Shown piece by piece: positions 44,158-53,539 of a stretch of DNA of 64,000 nucleotides. The notes below the pieces were generated by a model. The model did no database searches. It was given only the letters and a program-made list of their open reading frames with translations, and had not been told where the DNA came from. The first letter of the stretch is position 1; the number at the start of each line of letters is the position of its first letter. The DNA comes from JAGVSR01 sp963708775 (GTDB lineage Bacteria; Pseudomonadota; Alphaproteobacteria; Rhizobiales; Hyphomicrobiaceae). The stretch is from positions 1 through 64,000 of the forward strand of contig CAVPTI010000020.1 in the NCBI GenBank assembly GCA_963708775.1. The letters run 5' to 3'. Both the position numbers and the translations under genes were made by a program.

Positions 44158-45291
44158 TCAGTTGCCGGTGAGGTTGGGATGAACGATCTTGCCGTCTTTG
44201 GCGACGAGCGTGCCTTTCACAATGTCGTCTTCCCAGTCGATCTTCAGCGCCTTTTCCTTCTTGTCGATGAGGACTTCGAGGAAGGCGAGGAGGTTCTTGG
44301 CGTAGAGGCTCGACGCGTTGACCGCGACTGTACCGGCGAGATTAATCGGACCCGCAATCGTGACGCCGTTGACGTCCACGGTTTGGCCTGGAACCGTCAA
44401 TTCGCAGTTGCCGCCACGTTCGGCTGCAAGATCCACAATGACGGCGCCCGGCTTCATGCTCTCCACCATGGCCTTGGTGATGAGGCGCGGTGCAGGGCGG
44501 CCGGGGATCAGGGCCGTCGTAATGACGATGTCCTGCGTCTTGATGTGATTGGCGACGAGTTCGGCTTGCTTCGCCTGATACTCGGGCGACATGGGCTTGG
44601 CGTACCCTGCGGCCGTCTGCGCCTGCTTGAACTCATCGTCCTCGACGGCGACAAACTTTGCGCCGAGCGACTGGACTTGTTCTTTCGTTGCAGGGCGGAC
44701 GTCGGTTGCGGACACGATACCGCCGAGGCGACGCGCGGTGGCGATGGCCTGCAAACCGGCGACGCCGACCCCCATGATGAAGATTTTCGCCGCAGGCACG
44801 GTGCCTGCCGCCGTCATCATCATCGGGAGCGCTTGCCCGAACATCGACGCGCCATCGACCACGGCCTTGTAGCCGGCGAGGTTGGCCTGCGAGGACAGCA
44901 CGTCCATCGACTGCGCGCGGGTAATGCGCGGCATGAATTCCATCGAGAACAGTGTCGCGCCGCGACTTGCGGCTGCTTCGAGGGCAGCGCGGTCGTTGTA
45001 AGGCTCGATCATCGCGGCAACGAGAGCGCTTGGCTTGAGCGCGGCGATCTCATCGGGGCCGGGGCGGCGCACCTTCAAAAGGATGTCGGCGCCCTCGATG
45101 GCGGCGATGGCGCTGTCAACGATCTCGGCGCCCTGCGCTTTGAGCATGTCGTCGGAGAAGCGTGAGCGCAGACCTGCGCCCGACTGAACTTTGACCGTGG
45201 CGCCAAGGGCGACGAGCTTCTTGACCGTCTCCGGAGAAACGGCGACGCGCGGTTCGTCCGGCCCCTCCGCAGTAACTGCAATCGTGATCAT
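44158..45291 (-). CDS. pntAA: NAD(P) transhydrogenase subunit alpha, NAD-binding part
   Basis: PntAA carries domain I, which binds NAD(H). The 377-residue protein has PRVAVSPETVKKLVALGATV, VRRPGPDEIAALK, IPRITRAQSMD-like MPRITRAQSMDVLSSQANLAGY, the Rossmann segment FIMGVGVAGLQAIATARRLG, ATDVRPATKEQVQSLGAKFV and VDLAAERGGNCELT. The alanine-dehydrogenase-like core is complete. It is preceded on the same strand by the tiny cytochrome oxidase subunit IV gene. Confidence 0.95.
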   Translation of the reverse strand: MITIAVTAEGPDEPRVAVSPETVKKLVALGATVKVQSGAGLRSRFSDDMLKAQGAEIVDSAIAAIEGADILLKVRRPGPDEIAALKPSALVAAMIEPYNDRAALEAAASRGATLFSMEFMPRITRAQSMDVLSSQANLAGYKAVVDGASMFGQALPMMMTAAGTVPAAKIFIMGVGVAGLQAIATARRLGGIVSATDVRPATKEQVQSLGAKFVAVEDDEFKQAQTAAGYAKPMSPEYQAKQAELVANHIKTQDIVITTALIPGRPAPRLITKAMVESMKPGAVIVDLAAERGGNCELTVPGQTVDVNGVTIAGPINLAGTVAVNASSLYAKNLLAFLEVLIDKKEKALKIDWEDDIVKGTLVAKDGKIVHPNLTGN

Positions 45292-45399
45292 GGAGATTCC
45301 CGAATGCGCAACGCGGCCGGAGCCGCGTCACCGATTGTGGATGACGCAGATGGTGGCGGCGATGCCAGGATGGGACCGCCGTAGGCTGTTATTCCGGGC

Positions 45400-45543
45400 T
45401 TAGACCAGGAAGACGTACATGCCGGCAAGCAGCAGAACGAGCAGGACGATGGCGATTTTTGAGAAGCGGAGGAAGGCGTTGTAGGTGTCTTTGTGTTGGT
45501 TGTAGTCCATGGCCGGATGGCCGTTCGACGTATCGACGCTCAT
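45400..45543 (-). CDS. aa3-type cytochrome c oxidase subunit IV
   Basis: This 47-residue protein has the alphaproteobacterial subunit IV motif DYNQHKDTYNAFLRFSK followed by a single helix IAIVLLVLLLAGMYVFLV that runs to the C-terminus. It binds the side of the aa3 oxidase; its role is minor. The pairing of this gene with pntAA is a known alphaproteobacterial arrangement, although the catalytic oxidase genes are not in this window. Confidence 0.85.
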   Translation of the reverse strand: MSVDTSNGHPAMDYNQHKDTYNAFLRFSKIAIVLLVLLLAGMYVFLV

Positions 45544-45833
45544 TTCGGTCTTCCCCTCCCGCGAATTTGCCTGACAATGTGTTGCAAGGGCTCATTCACC
45601 CCTGGCGTTACCTAACCTAGCGCCGTTGACGCCGCAAGCGGGCCGCAAACCGGCTAAACTCGTAAATTAGGCGGTGACGGGCAGCCGCACCCCTCCAATT
45701 CACGACGCCAAGGGGTCTCTTGGACCTACAAGAAGCTATGACCGGCGGCCATGCAGGTCCGGAAGCCTCATTGCCGGCCCATTGCCCTGTCAGGACGCTC
45801 AAAGCCGCCTCACCTGCTCCGGGAGCTTTTGCA

Positions 45834-46604
45834 ATGCAGCATTCGCCGATCCGTTCATCTGCTGCCGCCTTGGCCGCCGGGGTCGTTGCACTGGTAGCGA
45901 CCGGATGGTTAGCGCCTGCCCGCGCCCTTGAACCGACACCGGACGAAGAAAAAGCGGTCAAGGCGTGCGAGCGCAAACTTTGCACCATGGTCCTCGGGCG
46001 GGCCGAGACCGGTCCTGATCTCGATTGCGACGTCACCAAAACCTGGGACAGGGACACCTTGAAAAAGGGGAATTCGAGCTCGGTATCCTGGGGATTCGGG
46101 GACGCCCGCTGCTCCGTCGACCTTACGCTCAGCCGAGCCGACATCATCGGCGCGCTGACAGCGCCGAAGTACACCGTGCAGGTTCCCGAGCACGAGGTTC
46201 AGTGCATCGTCGAGCAGGACGGAAAGCCAAAGAAGGTTGTGGCGCGGCTGGCGCCCAAGCTCAAATTCAAGAACGGGAAAGCCGACAAGATCTGGATCAA
46301 TCTTGCCGGCGTCGACGGGCCCACAGCTGTGACCGCAACGGTGAACATGGCGGCGAGCCTGGAAGACACGCTCGGCCTTTTCCACCGCAGCATGTTGAAG
46401 TCGGTCAACAAGTTCCTGCACAAGAAGTGCGATGAGCGCTACTACGCCGACGGCCGTCCGAAAGAGGAACCAGATGCCGTGAGCAAGAGGGCTGCGAAAA
46501 AGGCTGCCAAGCCCGCCGTAACGGAAACCGAATCCGCGACTGCAAAGGCGCCGGCGAAGCCGGTTGAGAAATCTGCCAATCCTGTCGCGGCCGATGCCCG
46601 GTAG
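45834..46604 (+). CDS. Secreted hypothetical protein, paralogue A
   Basis: This 256-residue exported protein has a signal peptide (SSAAALAAGVVALVATGWLAPARA) and cysteine-bearing motifs: CERKLCTMVLGR, CDVTKTW, CSVDLTLSRADIIGAL and VQCIVEQDG. RLAPKLKFKNGKA and SVNKFLHKKC follow, and then an Ala/Lys/Pro-rich tail. No family is recognised. The next gene encodes a related protein; both share a C-x-[LV] beta strand, the [AL]-x-AP-x-[LV]-x-FKNG stretch and final Lys-rich residues. The ATG at 45834 has GGGAG eight bases upstream; the longer frame from 45720 is less likely. Confidence 0.65.
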   Translation: MQHSPIRSSAAALAAGVVALVATGWLAPARALEPTPDEEKAVKACERKLCTMVLGRAETGPDLDCDVTKTWDRDTLKKGNSSSVSWGFGDARCSVDLTLSRADIIGALTAPKYTVQVPEHEVQCIVEQDGKPKKVVARLAPKLKFKNGKADKIWINLAGVDGPTAVTATVNMAASLEDTLGLFHRSMLKSVNKFLHKKCDERYYADGRPKEEPDAVSKRAAKKAAKPAVTETESATAKAPAKPVEKSANPVAADAR

Positions 46605-47310
46605 AGTGGGCCGGTTTGCTGTGATCGTTTGCGCGGTGTGTTGCGCGGCCTTGGGGAGCGGCGTTGCTGCTGCCCAATCAAAAGCCCCGGCGCCCGCGCT
46701 CTCCGAAGATTGCTTCGCCGAAGTCGAAACCGGGACGGGTCCCGAAATCGCATGCCTTTTTCCTCTGCAGCCTTCTGCGGAGGAGCGCGCGGAACTGGAA
46801 AAAGGCTCGCGCGGCTATGTGAAAGATTTCAAGTGCCGTCTCACAGTGCGCATTGCGCGCTCCGAAATCGACAAGGCCCTGGCGGCTGTCGACTACAGCT
46901 TCAAAAGTCCCGAACAGCCGGTTGTCTGCACCATCACCACCTATAAGAGCACGTTCGACGTGACGGCGACATTCGCGCCGGAAGTGACTTTCAAGAACGG
47001 TGAAGCTGTTTCGGCGACGCCGGGCCTTGGAAACGTGAAAGGGATCACGCGCTTGATCTCCTGGCCGGTCGTGCAGTTCGTCAACCGCTGGCCCTCTGTT
47101 CGCGAAGGGATGCTGACGATCGTGAATGCCTACAAGGCGCACAAAGGCAAACCTAGCGCAGCCGAAAACCTAGACTGGCGACCGGCATTACGTCGGAATC
47201 GGAACACCGGCCTCGGCGAAGGTCGCGGTCTGGCGGGCGTGGACGGCGTCAAGATCGAAGTCTTGAATGGTTTCGTTGAAGAGGCGGTACCAGTTCTGCT
47301 TGGCCGCTAG
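46594..47310 (+). CDS. Secreted hypothetical protein, paralogue B
   Basis: This protein has a signal peptide (VGRFAVIVCAVCCAALGSGVAAAQ), then CFAEVETGTGPEIACLF, CRLTVRIARSEIDKALAAV, VVCTITTYKSTFDVTATFAPEVTFKNG and a C-terminal helix MLTIVNAYKAHKGK. It overlaps the stop of paralogue A by 11 bases, so the two are translationally coupled. As read, the frame runs 123 bases antisense into the aarF coding region; a single-base shift near 47150-47170 would end it at TAG 47171, just before aarF. The last 45 residues are therefore doubtful. Confidence 0.6.
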   Translation: MPGRVGRFAVIVCAVCCAALGSGVAAAQSKAPAPALSEDCFAEVETGTGPEIACLFPLQPSAEERAELEKGSRGYVKDFKCRLTVRIARSEIDKALAAVDYSFKSPEQPVVCTITTYKSTFDVTATFAPEVTFKNGEAVSATPGLGNVKGITRLISWPVVQFVNRWPSVREGMLTIVNAYKAHKGKPSAAENLDWRPALRRNRNTGLGEGRGLAGVDGVKIEVLNGFVEEAVPVLLGR

Positions 47311-48546
47311 ATGCAAAAAGACGCCGCCGAGACCAATCGCGGCGCGGTCCATGAAGACGAATTCGCGCGGCACCGTGACTGGACCCTTCTCCTTGAGAAT
47401 CTTGTGAACGGCAAAGGCTTCGCGGCGGCCGTATTCACCGGGCTTCGTGTCCTCGGCAATGGTGCGTTCGCGATCGTCGAGCAAGGGGCCGTAGATAAAG
47501 CGCGCCCACATGGTCATGGCTTCGATCAGATCGTTCGTGAGCCCTTTGAAGCCCCAGCGTTCATAGGCGTGGACGATGCGCGGCTGATCGTTGGCAAGTA
47601 GCCCCTTGTAGAGATCGATAACGCCTTGGACGAATGCGACGGGGAATGTGCGAATGCAGCCGTAATCAAGCAAATTCAGACCAGCCGGGCGACCGTCTTC
47701 ACTGAAGACGGTGTAATTGCCCAGATGCGGGTCGCCATGAATGACGCCGTGGTGGGAGAACGGATACCACCAGGCGCGGAACATGGCCTGCGCGATGCGA
47801 TTTCGGTCCTCGAGACTGTCTTGCTTGTGGGACAGGAGCGGACGGCCATCGAGCCAGGACATCGTGAGCAGGCGTCCCGTCGAAAGGCCGAGTTCGATTT
47901 TGGGGACGCGGATGATCGGATCATTATCGAAGATCAGCCCGTAGAGGCGGGTGTGTTTGGCTTCGAGCGTATAGTCGAGTTCTTCGCGCAGGCGTGCGCC
48001 GATTTCCTTCAGGATTTCGCTCGTGTCGACGGCGCTGTCGAAGCGCGCGTGCAGAGCAAAGACGATCTTCAGCTGAGTAAGATCAGCTTCCACAGCCGAC
48101 TGCATGTCGGGATACTGCAGTTTGCAGGCAAGCGGACGACCGTCGTGCGAGGTCGCGCGATGGACCTGTCCCAATGAAGCGGACGCCGTGGACTGATCCT
48201 CGAAGGAACCAAAACGCGTGCGCCAATCGGGACCCAGTTCCGCCTGCATCCGACGGCGGACGAACGCAGGGCCCATGGGCGGGGCTTGCGACTGGAGCTG
48301 GGACAATTCGCGTGCGTACTCGGGCGGCAATGCCTCGGGGATCGTCGAGAGCAGCTGCGCCACCTTCATCAAGGGGCCTTTGAGCCCACCGAGAGCGGCG
48401 GCAAGTTCGGCCGCCTGGGCGCTGTCGTTGCCTTCGATTCCGAACAGGCGCTGGCTCGCCACCTTGGCCGCGACCGTGCCGACGTTGGTGCCGACCTTCA
48501 TGTAGCGGGCGGCACGGGCGGAAAAGCGATTGTCTTCGTTATTCAT
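47188..48546 (-). CDS. ABC1/AarF-family atypical kinase
   Basis: This 452-residue ABC1 (UbiB-like) protein has the family motifs KGPLMKVAQLLSTIPEALPPEY (the Ala-rich KxGQ-like region), PLACKLQYPDMQSAVEADL, LREELDYTLEAKH and the catalytic HGVIHGDPHLGNYTVF with LLDYGCIRTF. These proteins bind ATP and support ubiquinone or lipid metabolism. The ATG at 48546 begins MNNEDNRFSARAARYMKVG. The same frame runs on into kup only because kup is frame-shifted; the 1127-residue reading is not one protein. Confidence 0.85.
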   Translation of the reverse strand: MNNEDNRFSARAARYMKVGTNVGTVAAKVASQRLFGIEGNDSAQAAELAAALGGLKGPLMKVAQLLSTIPEALPPEYARELSQLQSQAPPMGPAFVRRRMQAELGPDWRTRFGSFEDQSTASASLGQVHRATSHDGRPLACKLQYPDMQSAVEADLTQLKIVFALHARFDSAVDTSEILKEIGARLREELDYTLEAKHTRLYGLIFDNDPIIRVPKIELGLSTGRLLTMSWLDGRPLLSHKQDSLEDRNRIAQAMFRAWWYPFSHHGVIHGDPHLGNYTVFSEDGRPAGLNLLDYGCIRTFPVAFVQGVIDLYKGLLANDQPRIVHAYERWGFKGLTNDLIEAMTMWARFIYGPLLDDRERTIAEDTKPGEYGRREAFAVHKILKEKGPVTVPREFVFMDRAAIGLGGVFLHLAAKQNWYRLFNETIQDFDLDAVHARQTATFAEAGVPIPT

Positions 48547-48644
48547 GGGGTTTGCGTGTGGCCTTGGCTGACTGACGACCTCTTTACGCGCCAGCCTGGC
48601 GGGAGGATCGTTTCGGTCAACATATGGTGGCGCACCGCTCCCAA

Positions 48645-50571
48645 TCAAACCGCCACCTGGGTTCCGACTTCGACGGCCCTGTCCATCGGAATGCGGTAAT
48701 AGATCGTGGCATCCTCCGCCGACCGGGCAAGCGTGAGAAATAGCCTCTGCTGCCAGCGTGGCAGTTCGGAATTGGAAGCCAGGCGCAGCGATCGGCGGGA
48801 GAGGAAGAACGATGCGTTCGACACTTCCACGTTCAGGTCTTTTCGGCGGCAGGTTTCGAAAATTTTTGGCACGTTCGGCGATTTCCATAAAGCCATAGTG
48901 AGCGACGACCTTTGTGAACAAGGGGTCGGAGCGATCTATTTCGACACGCTCATGGCGGGCCACGCGAGGTACGTTACGGGTCTTGATCGAGAGGATGATG
49001 TTGCGTTCGTGCAGGACGCGGTTGTGCTTCAGATTGTGCATGAGGCACGTGGGCGCCAAATCGATGTCGGCAGACAGAAAGACGGCAGTGCCCGGTACGC
49101 GGACCGGAGGATTGGCCTCAAGTTTGCGGGCGAGCCATGTAAGATCGGTATCTTCGCGGCGGATCTTCTGAGAGAGAATCTTGTAGCCACGTACCCAAGT
49201 CCACATGACGGTGAACAAGATGACGGCCATGAGAAGCGGCAGCCAGCCGCCTTCCAGCACCTTCAGAATGTTCGCGGTGAAGAAGGCCTGCTCGATCAGA
49301 AGGAGTGGAACGATAACGAGGGAGGTGGCCCATACCGACCAGCCCCACACGCGCCACAGCACGAAGAAACCCATGACCGATGTAATGATCATATCAGCCG
49401 TGACGGCGACACCATAGGCCGCGGCAAGGTTGCTGGAGGTCTTGAAGAGACCCACGACGAAGACGACCCCGGCGAAAAGCAGCCAATTGACCTGCGGCAG
49501 GTAAATTTGCCCGGCCATAGACTCGGAAGTGTGGCGAACGCTCAGGCGCGGGAGAAGACCGAGCTGCACGGCCTGCTGCGTCAACGAAAAGGCACCTGTA
49601 ATGACGGCCTGGCTTGCGATGATCGTCGCCACCGTCGCGAGCAGCACAATCGGAATGAGCGCCCATTCCGGATAAAGCTTGTAGAATGGGTTTTCCATGG
49701 CGTCGGGCTCGGCGAGGACGAGCGCGCCCTGCCCGAAATAGTTCAGCAGCAGCGCCGGAAACACGAAGCATAGCCACGCGTATTGTATCGGGCGGCGGCC
49801 AAAGTGACCGAGATCGGCGTAGAGTGCTTCCGCGCCGGTGACGGCGAGAAATACCAATCCCAGAACGGTCAGACCAAGAAGCCCGTTCGAGGCGACGAGG
49901 ACCACGCCATGATGGGGGCTCAGTGCCCCGAGAATCGCGTGATCGTCGGCGATATGGATGATGCCGCCCAGGGCCATTGCAACGAACCAGACCGCGGTAA
50001 TCGGCCCGAAGAACCGAGCGACGCTCGCTGTTCCGCGCGACTGGACCGTGAAGATGCCGAGGATAATGAGCAACGACAGCGGAATGATCCAGCCGTCGAA
50101 CTGCGGCGAAACGAGTTTCAAGCCTTCGATGGCAGAGAGAACCGAGATTGCCGGAGTAATGACGGCATCGCCGTAAAAGAAAGATGCGCCGGCGATGCCC
50201 AGCACCGCCAGCAGCGGGGCGCTCCGTTTGGCGGCTTTCTGCCCTAACGCCATCAGAGCAAAGGTGCCGCCTTCGCCGTTATTGTCGGCGCGAAGCATGA
50301 GGAGGACGTATTTGAGGGTAACGACCAGGATCAGAGCCCAGGTGATGAGTGAGAGGACGCCGAGGACTGCTTCGCGGCCCTCCAGGCCACCGTTTTTCGC
50401 GGCAACAACCGCTTCGCGAAAGGCATAAAGAGGGGAGGTTCCGATATCGCCGTAGACGACACCGATGGAGCCAATGAGCAAGGCGCTAAATTTCGCGGAA
50501 GTCGTAGAGGAATGGGTCGAACCGGCGGCGGTGGAGCCGGTAGTATCGGACGCAGCGTCAAACTTTGCCAT
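48645..50571 (-). pseudogene. kup: K+ uptake permease Kup, one frame change
   Basis: Kup imports K+ with protons. The first 560 or so residues contain all twelve helices and the hallmarks IGVVYGDIGTSPLYAF, GEGGTFALMALGQ, TPAISVLSAIEGL, TGAEALYADLGHFG and PALLLNYFGQGALVL. The cytoplasmic domain then breaks near 48876-48882: HYGFMEI is followed in the adjacent frame by PNVPKIFETCRRKDLNVEVSN and a normal Kup C-terminus to 48645. The joined length is about 641 residues, normal. One extra base explains it, probably a read error. Confidence 0.88.
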
Positions 50572-50732
50572 GTCGACTTCCTGCAGTATTCCTGCCGCGG
50601 CGCAGCATGCCGCGGCGGCGTACGCCTGTCCGCGGGCGGAAGAAAGAGATTATTTGTGTCGCAGAGCAAATTCCCAGTCTTGACGGGGGATCGGGAGGGC
50701 TACCGCACGTGCTCAACAATGTCGTAAACGGG

Positions 50733-51332
50733 CTAAATGCGGTCAAGTTCCGCTGAGGCTCCGGCGTCTGGGATCAGAAACAAGACACCGCCGCTGCGAA
50801 CGCCGACCGGCTCGGTCGTGACGGCGAGATCGAGAAGCTGGTGGGTCACGGCGCGGGTGATCAGCGCATCCAGGCGGCCTCTGACGCGCAGGTATGGCTT
50901 GATCGCGCCGGTGTGATCATCGACCGCAAAGCGCAGAGGGTGCTCGGGGCCACATGTCACCACATCATCAACATTGGTTCTGAAGACCAGTTCTTGATGC
51001 GGCGGCGACCCTGAGACCTCCATCTCGACGGCGAGAAATGGTGCGTCGGCTACCGCGACATCAACCTTTTCCTCCGGCGTGACGAGGTAAGTTTTGCCAT
51101 CAGCATCCTTGCGCAAGACGCTCGCGAACAACTTCACGAGCGCCGGGCGCGCGATCGGCGACCCCCGGTAGGTCCACGTTCCGTCGGCGAGGATGGCAAG
51201 ACCGATATCACCGCAATAGGGTGGGTTCCAACTGTCAACAGGGGGGTGCCCTGTTGCAGCGCTATGTTTGACCATTTCCGCCAGTCCACCGAGACGACTG
51301 CCGGCATCGTTTTCGCTGTTGTTTTCAGGCAT
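50733..51332 (-). CDS. DUF1285 protein
   Basis: This roughly 199-residue protein carries PVDSWNPPYCGDIGLAILADGTWTYRGSPI, the DUF1285 N-terminal signature with a WNPPYCGDI core, then LVTPEEKVDVAVADAPFLAVEMEV and RGRLDALITRAVTHQLLDLA. The function is unknown. The ATG at 51332 is preferred to the TTG at 51356. It starts about 230 bases from the MoxR operon, divergently; that gap holds a GC-rich hairpin near 51450-51475 and no other feature I can support. Confidence 0.8.
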   Translation of the reverse strand: MPENNSENDAGSRLGGLAEMVKHSAATGHPPVDSWNPPYCGDIGLAILADGTWTYRGSPIARPALVKLFASVLRKDADGKTYLVTPEEKVDVAVADAPFLAVEMEVSGSPPHQELVFRTNVDDVVTCGPEHPLRFAVDDHTGAIKPYLRVRGRLDALITRAVTHQLLDLAVTTEPVGVRSGGVLFLIPDAGASAELDRI

Positions 51333-51566
51333 TCCGGGGGGTCTCCACACGGGCAATGAGACGAACGAAAAGGCAAAGCCCGTTACACAGGTTTAACTTG
51401 ACCAAAGTGGGTTGCGGACAGCCACTATCGCGGTTGGTGGCAGGCTGCCGCGGCCCTGTACGCGGGGCCCTGCGTATGTAACGGTAAACCCGCCGCTAAC
51501 CTTGCACCAGATCAAGGCAATTGCGACAGGTCAATCGCCTCCTCTTCCGGAGGCCATGGAGCATCA

Positions 51567-52565
51567 ATGACAGTTCTGACGTCGACGGATGAGAGCATCG
51601 TGCCGCGCCTCGAGGCTGCGGCTGCGCAAGTCCAGCGCGCGCACAAGGCAGCGGCGAGCGTGATCTACGGCCAGGATGTGGTCATTGAACGCACGCTCAT
51701 CACGCTGCTGTCGGGCGGTCATGCCCTGCTCATCGGTGTTCCGGGTCTCGCCAAGACGCTGCTCGTCGATACGCTGGGTAAAGTGCTGGGTCTCGACGCC
51801 AAGCGCATCCAGTTTACACCCGACCTCATGCCATCGGACATCATCGGCGCGGAAGTGCTGGAGGAGTCGGCGTCCAAATCGCGATCGTTCCGCTTCATCA
51901 AGGGGCCGATCTTTACGCAATTGCTGATGGCCGACGAGATCAACCGTGCTTCGCCGAAAACGCAGTCGGCTCTGTTGCAGGCAATGCAGGAGCACCATGT
52001 GACGGTCGCCGGTCAGCGGCACGATATCCCGACGCCGTTTCATGTGCTCGCGACGCAGAACCCGCTGGAGCAGGAAGGCACCTATCCGCTGCCCGAAGCG
52101 CAGCTCGACCGTTTCCTCCTGCAGATCGACGTGACCTATCCCGATCTCGCAGCCGAGCGCCGGATGCTTTATTCCACCACGGGCACCGAAGAGCGGCGCC
52201 TCGAGACCGTCATGACGGGGCCTGAGCTGATGTCGATTCAGCGCCTCGTGCGCCAGATCCCAGTGCCGGACAGGGTCGTGGAGGCCATCCTGTCGCTCGT
52301 GCGATCGGCGCGTCCGGGTGTCGGTTCCGACACGGAGGTTGATCGCTATGTAGCGTGGGGACCTGGTCCCCGTGCGAGCCAGGCGCTGATGCTGGCGGTG
52401 CGCGCGAAGGCGCTGATCGACGGGCGCCTCGCGCCGTCAATCGACGACGTCGTCGCCCTGGCCGAGCCGATTCTCAAACACCGCATGGCGCTGAAGTTCG
52501 CCGCGCGGGCTGATAACCAGGACCTTTCCGGCATCATCGCGCGCCTCGCCGCGAAGGCCGGATAG
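51567..52565 (+). CDS. MoxR-family AAA+ ATPase
   Basis: This 332-residue AAA+ protein has Walker A GVPGLAKTLLVDTL, FTPDLMPSDIIGAEVLEES, Walker B LLMADEINRASPKTQSALLQAMQEHHVTV and the sensor region LATQNPLEQEGTYPLPEAQLDRF. MoxR proteins act with DUF58 and von Willebrand-type proteins to mature envelope enzymes or complexes; in methylotrophs, methanol dehydrogenase is one client. GGAG lies five bases before the ATG. It leads a four-gene operon. Confidence 0.93.
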   Translation: MTVLTSTDESIVPRLEAAAAQVQRAHKAAASVIYGQDVVIERTLITLLSGGHALLIGVPGLAKTLLVDTLGKVLGLDAKRIQFTPDLMPSDIIGAEVLEESASKSRSFRFIKGPIFTQLLMADEINRASPKTQSALLQAMQEHHVTVAGQRHDIPTPFHVLATQNPLEQEGTYPLPEAQLDRFLLQIDVTYPDLAAERRMLYSTTGTEERRLETVMTGPELMSIQRLVRQIPVPDRVVEAILSLVRSARPGVGSDTEVDRYVAWGPGPRASQALMLAVRAKALIDGRLAPSIDDVVALAEPILKHRMALKFAARADNQDLSGIIARLAAKAG

Positions 52566-52573
52566 CGCCTCAC

Positions 52574-53539
52574 ATGGCATCCACCGCAGACCATTGGACA
52601 GCAGATGACCCTTCGGACGGCGACAGTCACTCGCTGACCCGTCTGCAGGAGAGTGCGCATGCCCTCGCCGAGCGCCTGCCCGACCTGCTTATCGATGCGA
52701 AGCGCATTTCTCAAACGGTCGCGCACGGTATTCACGGTCGCCGCCGCTCGGGGCCGGGCGAGACGTTCTGGCAGTTCCGAACGTATGAAAGCGCCGACAG
52801 TGCACAGCTGATCGATTGGCGACGCTCGGCGTCGTCCGACCACCTGTACGTTCGCGAGCGTGAATGGGAAGCCGCGCATACGGTCTGGATGTGGTCCGAC
52901 CTTTCCGCCTCGATGGACTTCAAGAGCCATCTATCGAAGGTGACGAAACGCGATCGTGCGGTCGTTCTGATGCTGGCGTCGGCCGAACTCCTGATGCGGG
53001 GCGGTGAACGCATCGGTCTGATGGCCATGTCGCAGCCATCCGGCAGCCGCAAGATTGCGTCGCTACTTGCCGAGGCCATTATCGCCAACGTCTCGTCGCC
53101 TCTGATCAACAAGAGCCGTCCACCGGCGCAGCAGATACCGCGCCACGCCGAAGTCATGCTTTTCGGCGACTTTCTGGCGCCCGTGCCTGCGATCAGGGAG
53201 CGCATCGAGCAGCTCGCCTCGCTTGGCGCGCGCGGACACATGGTGCAGGTGCTCGACCCGGCGGAAGAAACGCTGCCGTACGATGGACGCGCGGAATTCT
53301 CCAATGCATCAGGCCGAGAACGCTTTTTAGCCGATCGCGTGGAGACGTTGCGAGTCGAGTACCAGAAGCGGCTGGCCGATCATCGGGCGCAGATCGAAGA
53401 GTTTACGCATCGGCTCGGCTGGTCGTTTCTCGTGCATCATACGGACCGACCGGCGACCGAACCGCTGCTGACGCTCGTCATGCGGCTCGGGGGTGAAATG
53501 GGCGCGGTCTATCGCGCCGAAAGCGCGGAGGCCGTTTGA
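52574..53539 (+). CDS. DUF58 protein
   Basis: This 321-residue protein has the DUF58 core: LLIDAKRISQTVAHGIHGRRRSGPGETFWQFR, SADSAQLIDWRRSASSDHLYVRERE and WMWSDLSASMDF, a metal-ion-dependent-adhesion-site-like DLSAS motif. It partners MoxR ATPases. It starts eight bases after moxR and ends with its TGA overlapping the ATG of the next gene by one base, so all are cotranslated. It has no membrane segments. Confidence 0.9.
   Translation: MASTADHWTADDPSDGDSHSLTRLQESAHALAERLPDLLIDAKRISQTVAHGIHGRRRSGPGETFWQFRTYESADSAQLIDWRRSASSDHLYVREREWEAAHTVWMWSDLSASMDFKSHLSKVTKRDRAVVLMLASAELLMRGGERIGLMAMSQPSGSRKIASLLAEAIIANVSSPLINKSRPPAQQIPRHAEVMLFGDFLAPVPAIRERIEQLASLGARGHMVQVLDPAEETLPYDGRAEFSNASGRERFLADRVETLRVEYQKRLADHRAQIEEFTHRLGWSFLVHHTDRPATEPLLTLVMRLGGEMGAVYRAESAEAV

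Noticed and set aside
43687..45165. 492-codon plus-strand frame opposite the pnt genes
   Set aside because: It runs antisense through three well-conserved transhydrogenase genes and has Arg/Asp/His-rich shadow composition.
47188..50571. Natural Kup-AarF fusion protein
   Set aside because: The missing Kup C-terminus is complete in the neighbouring frame and the kinase has its own start codon.
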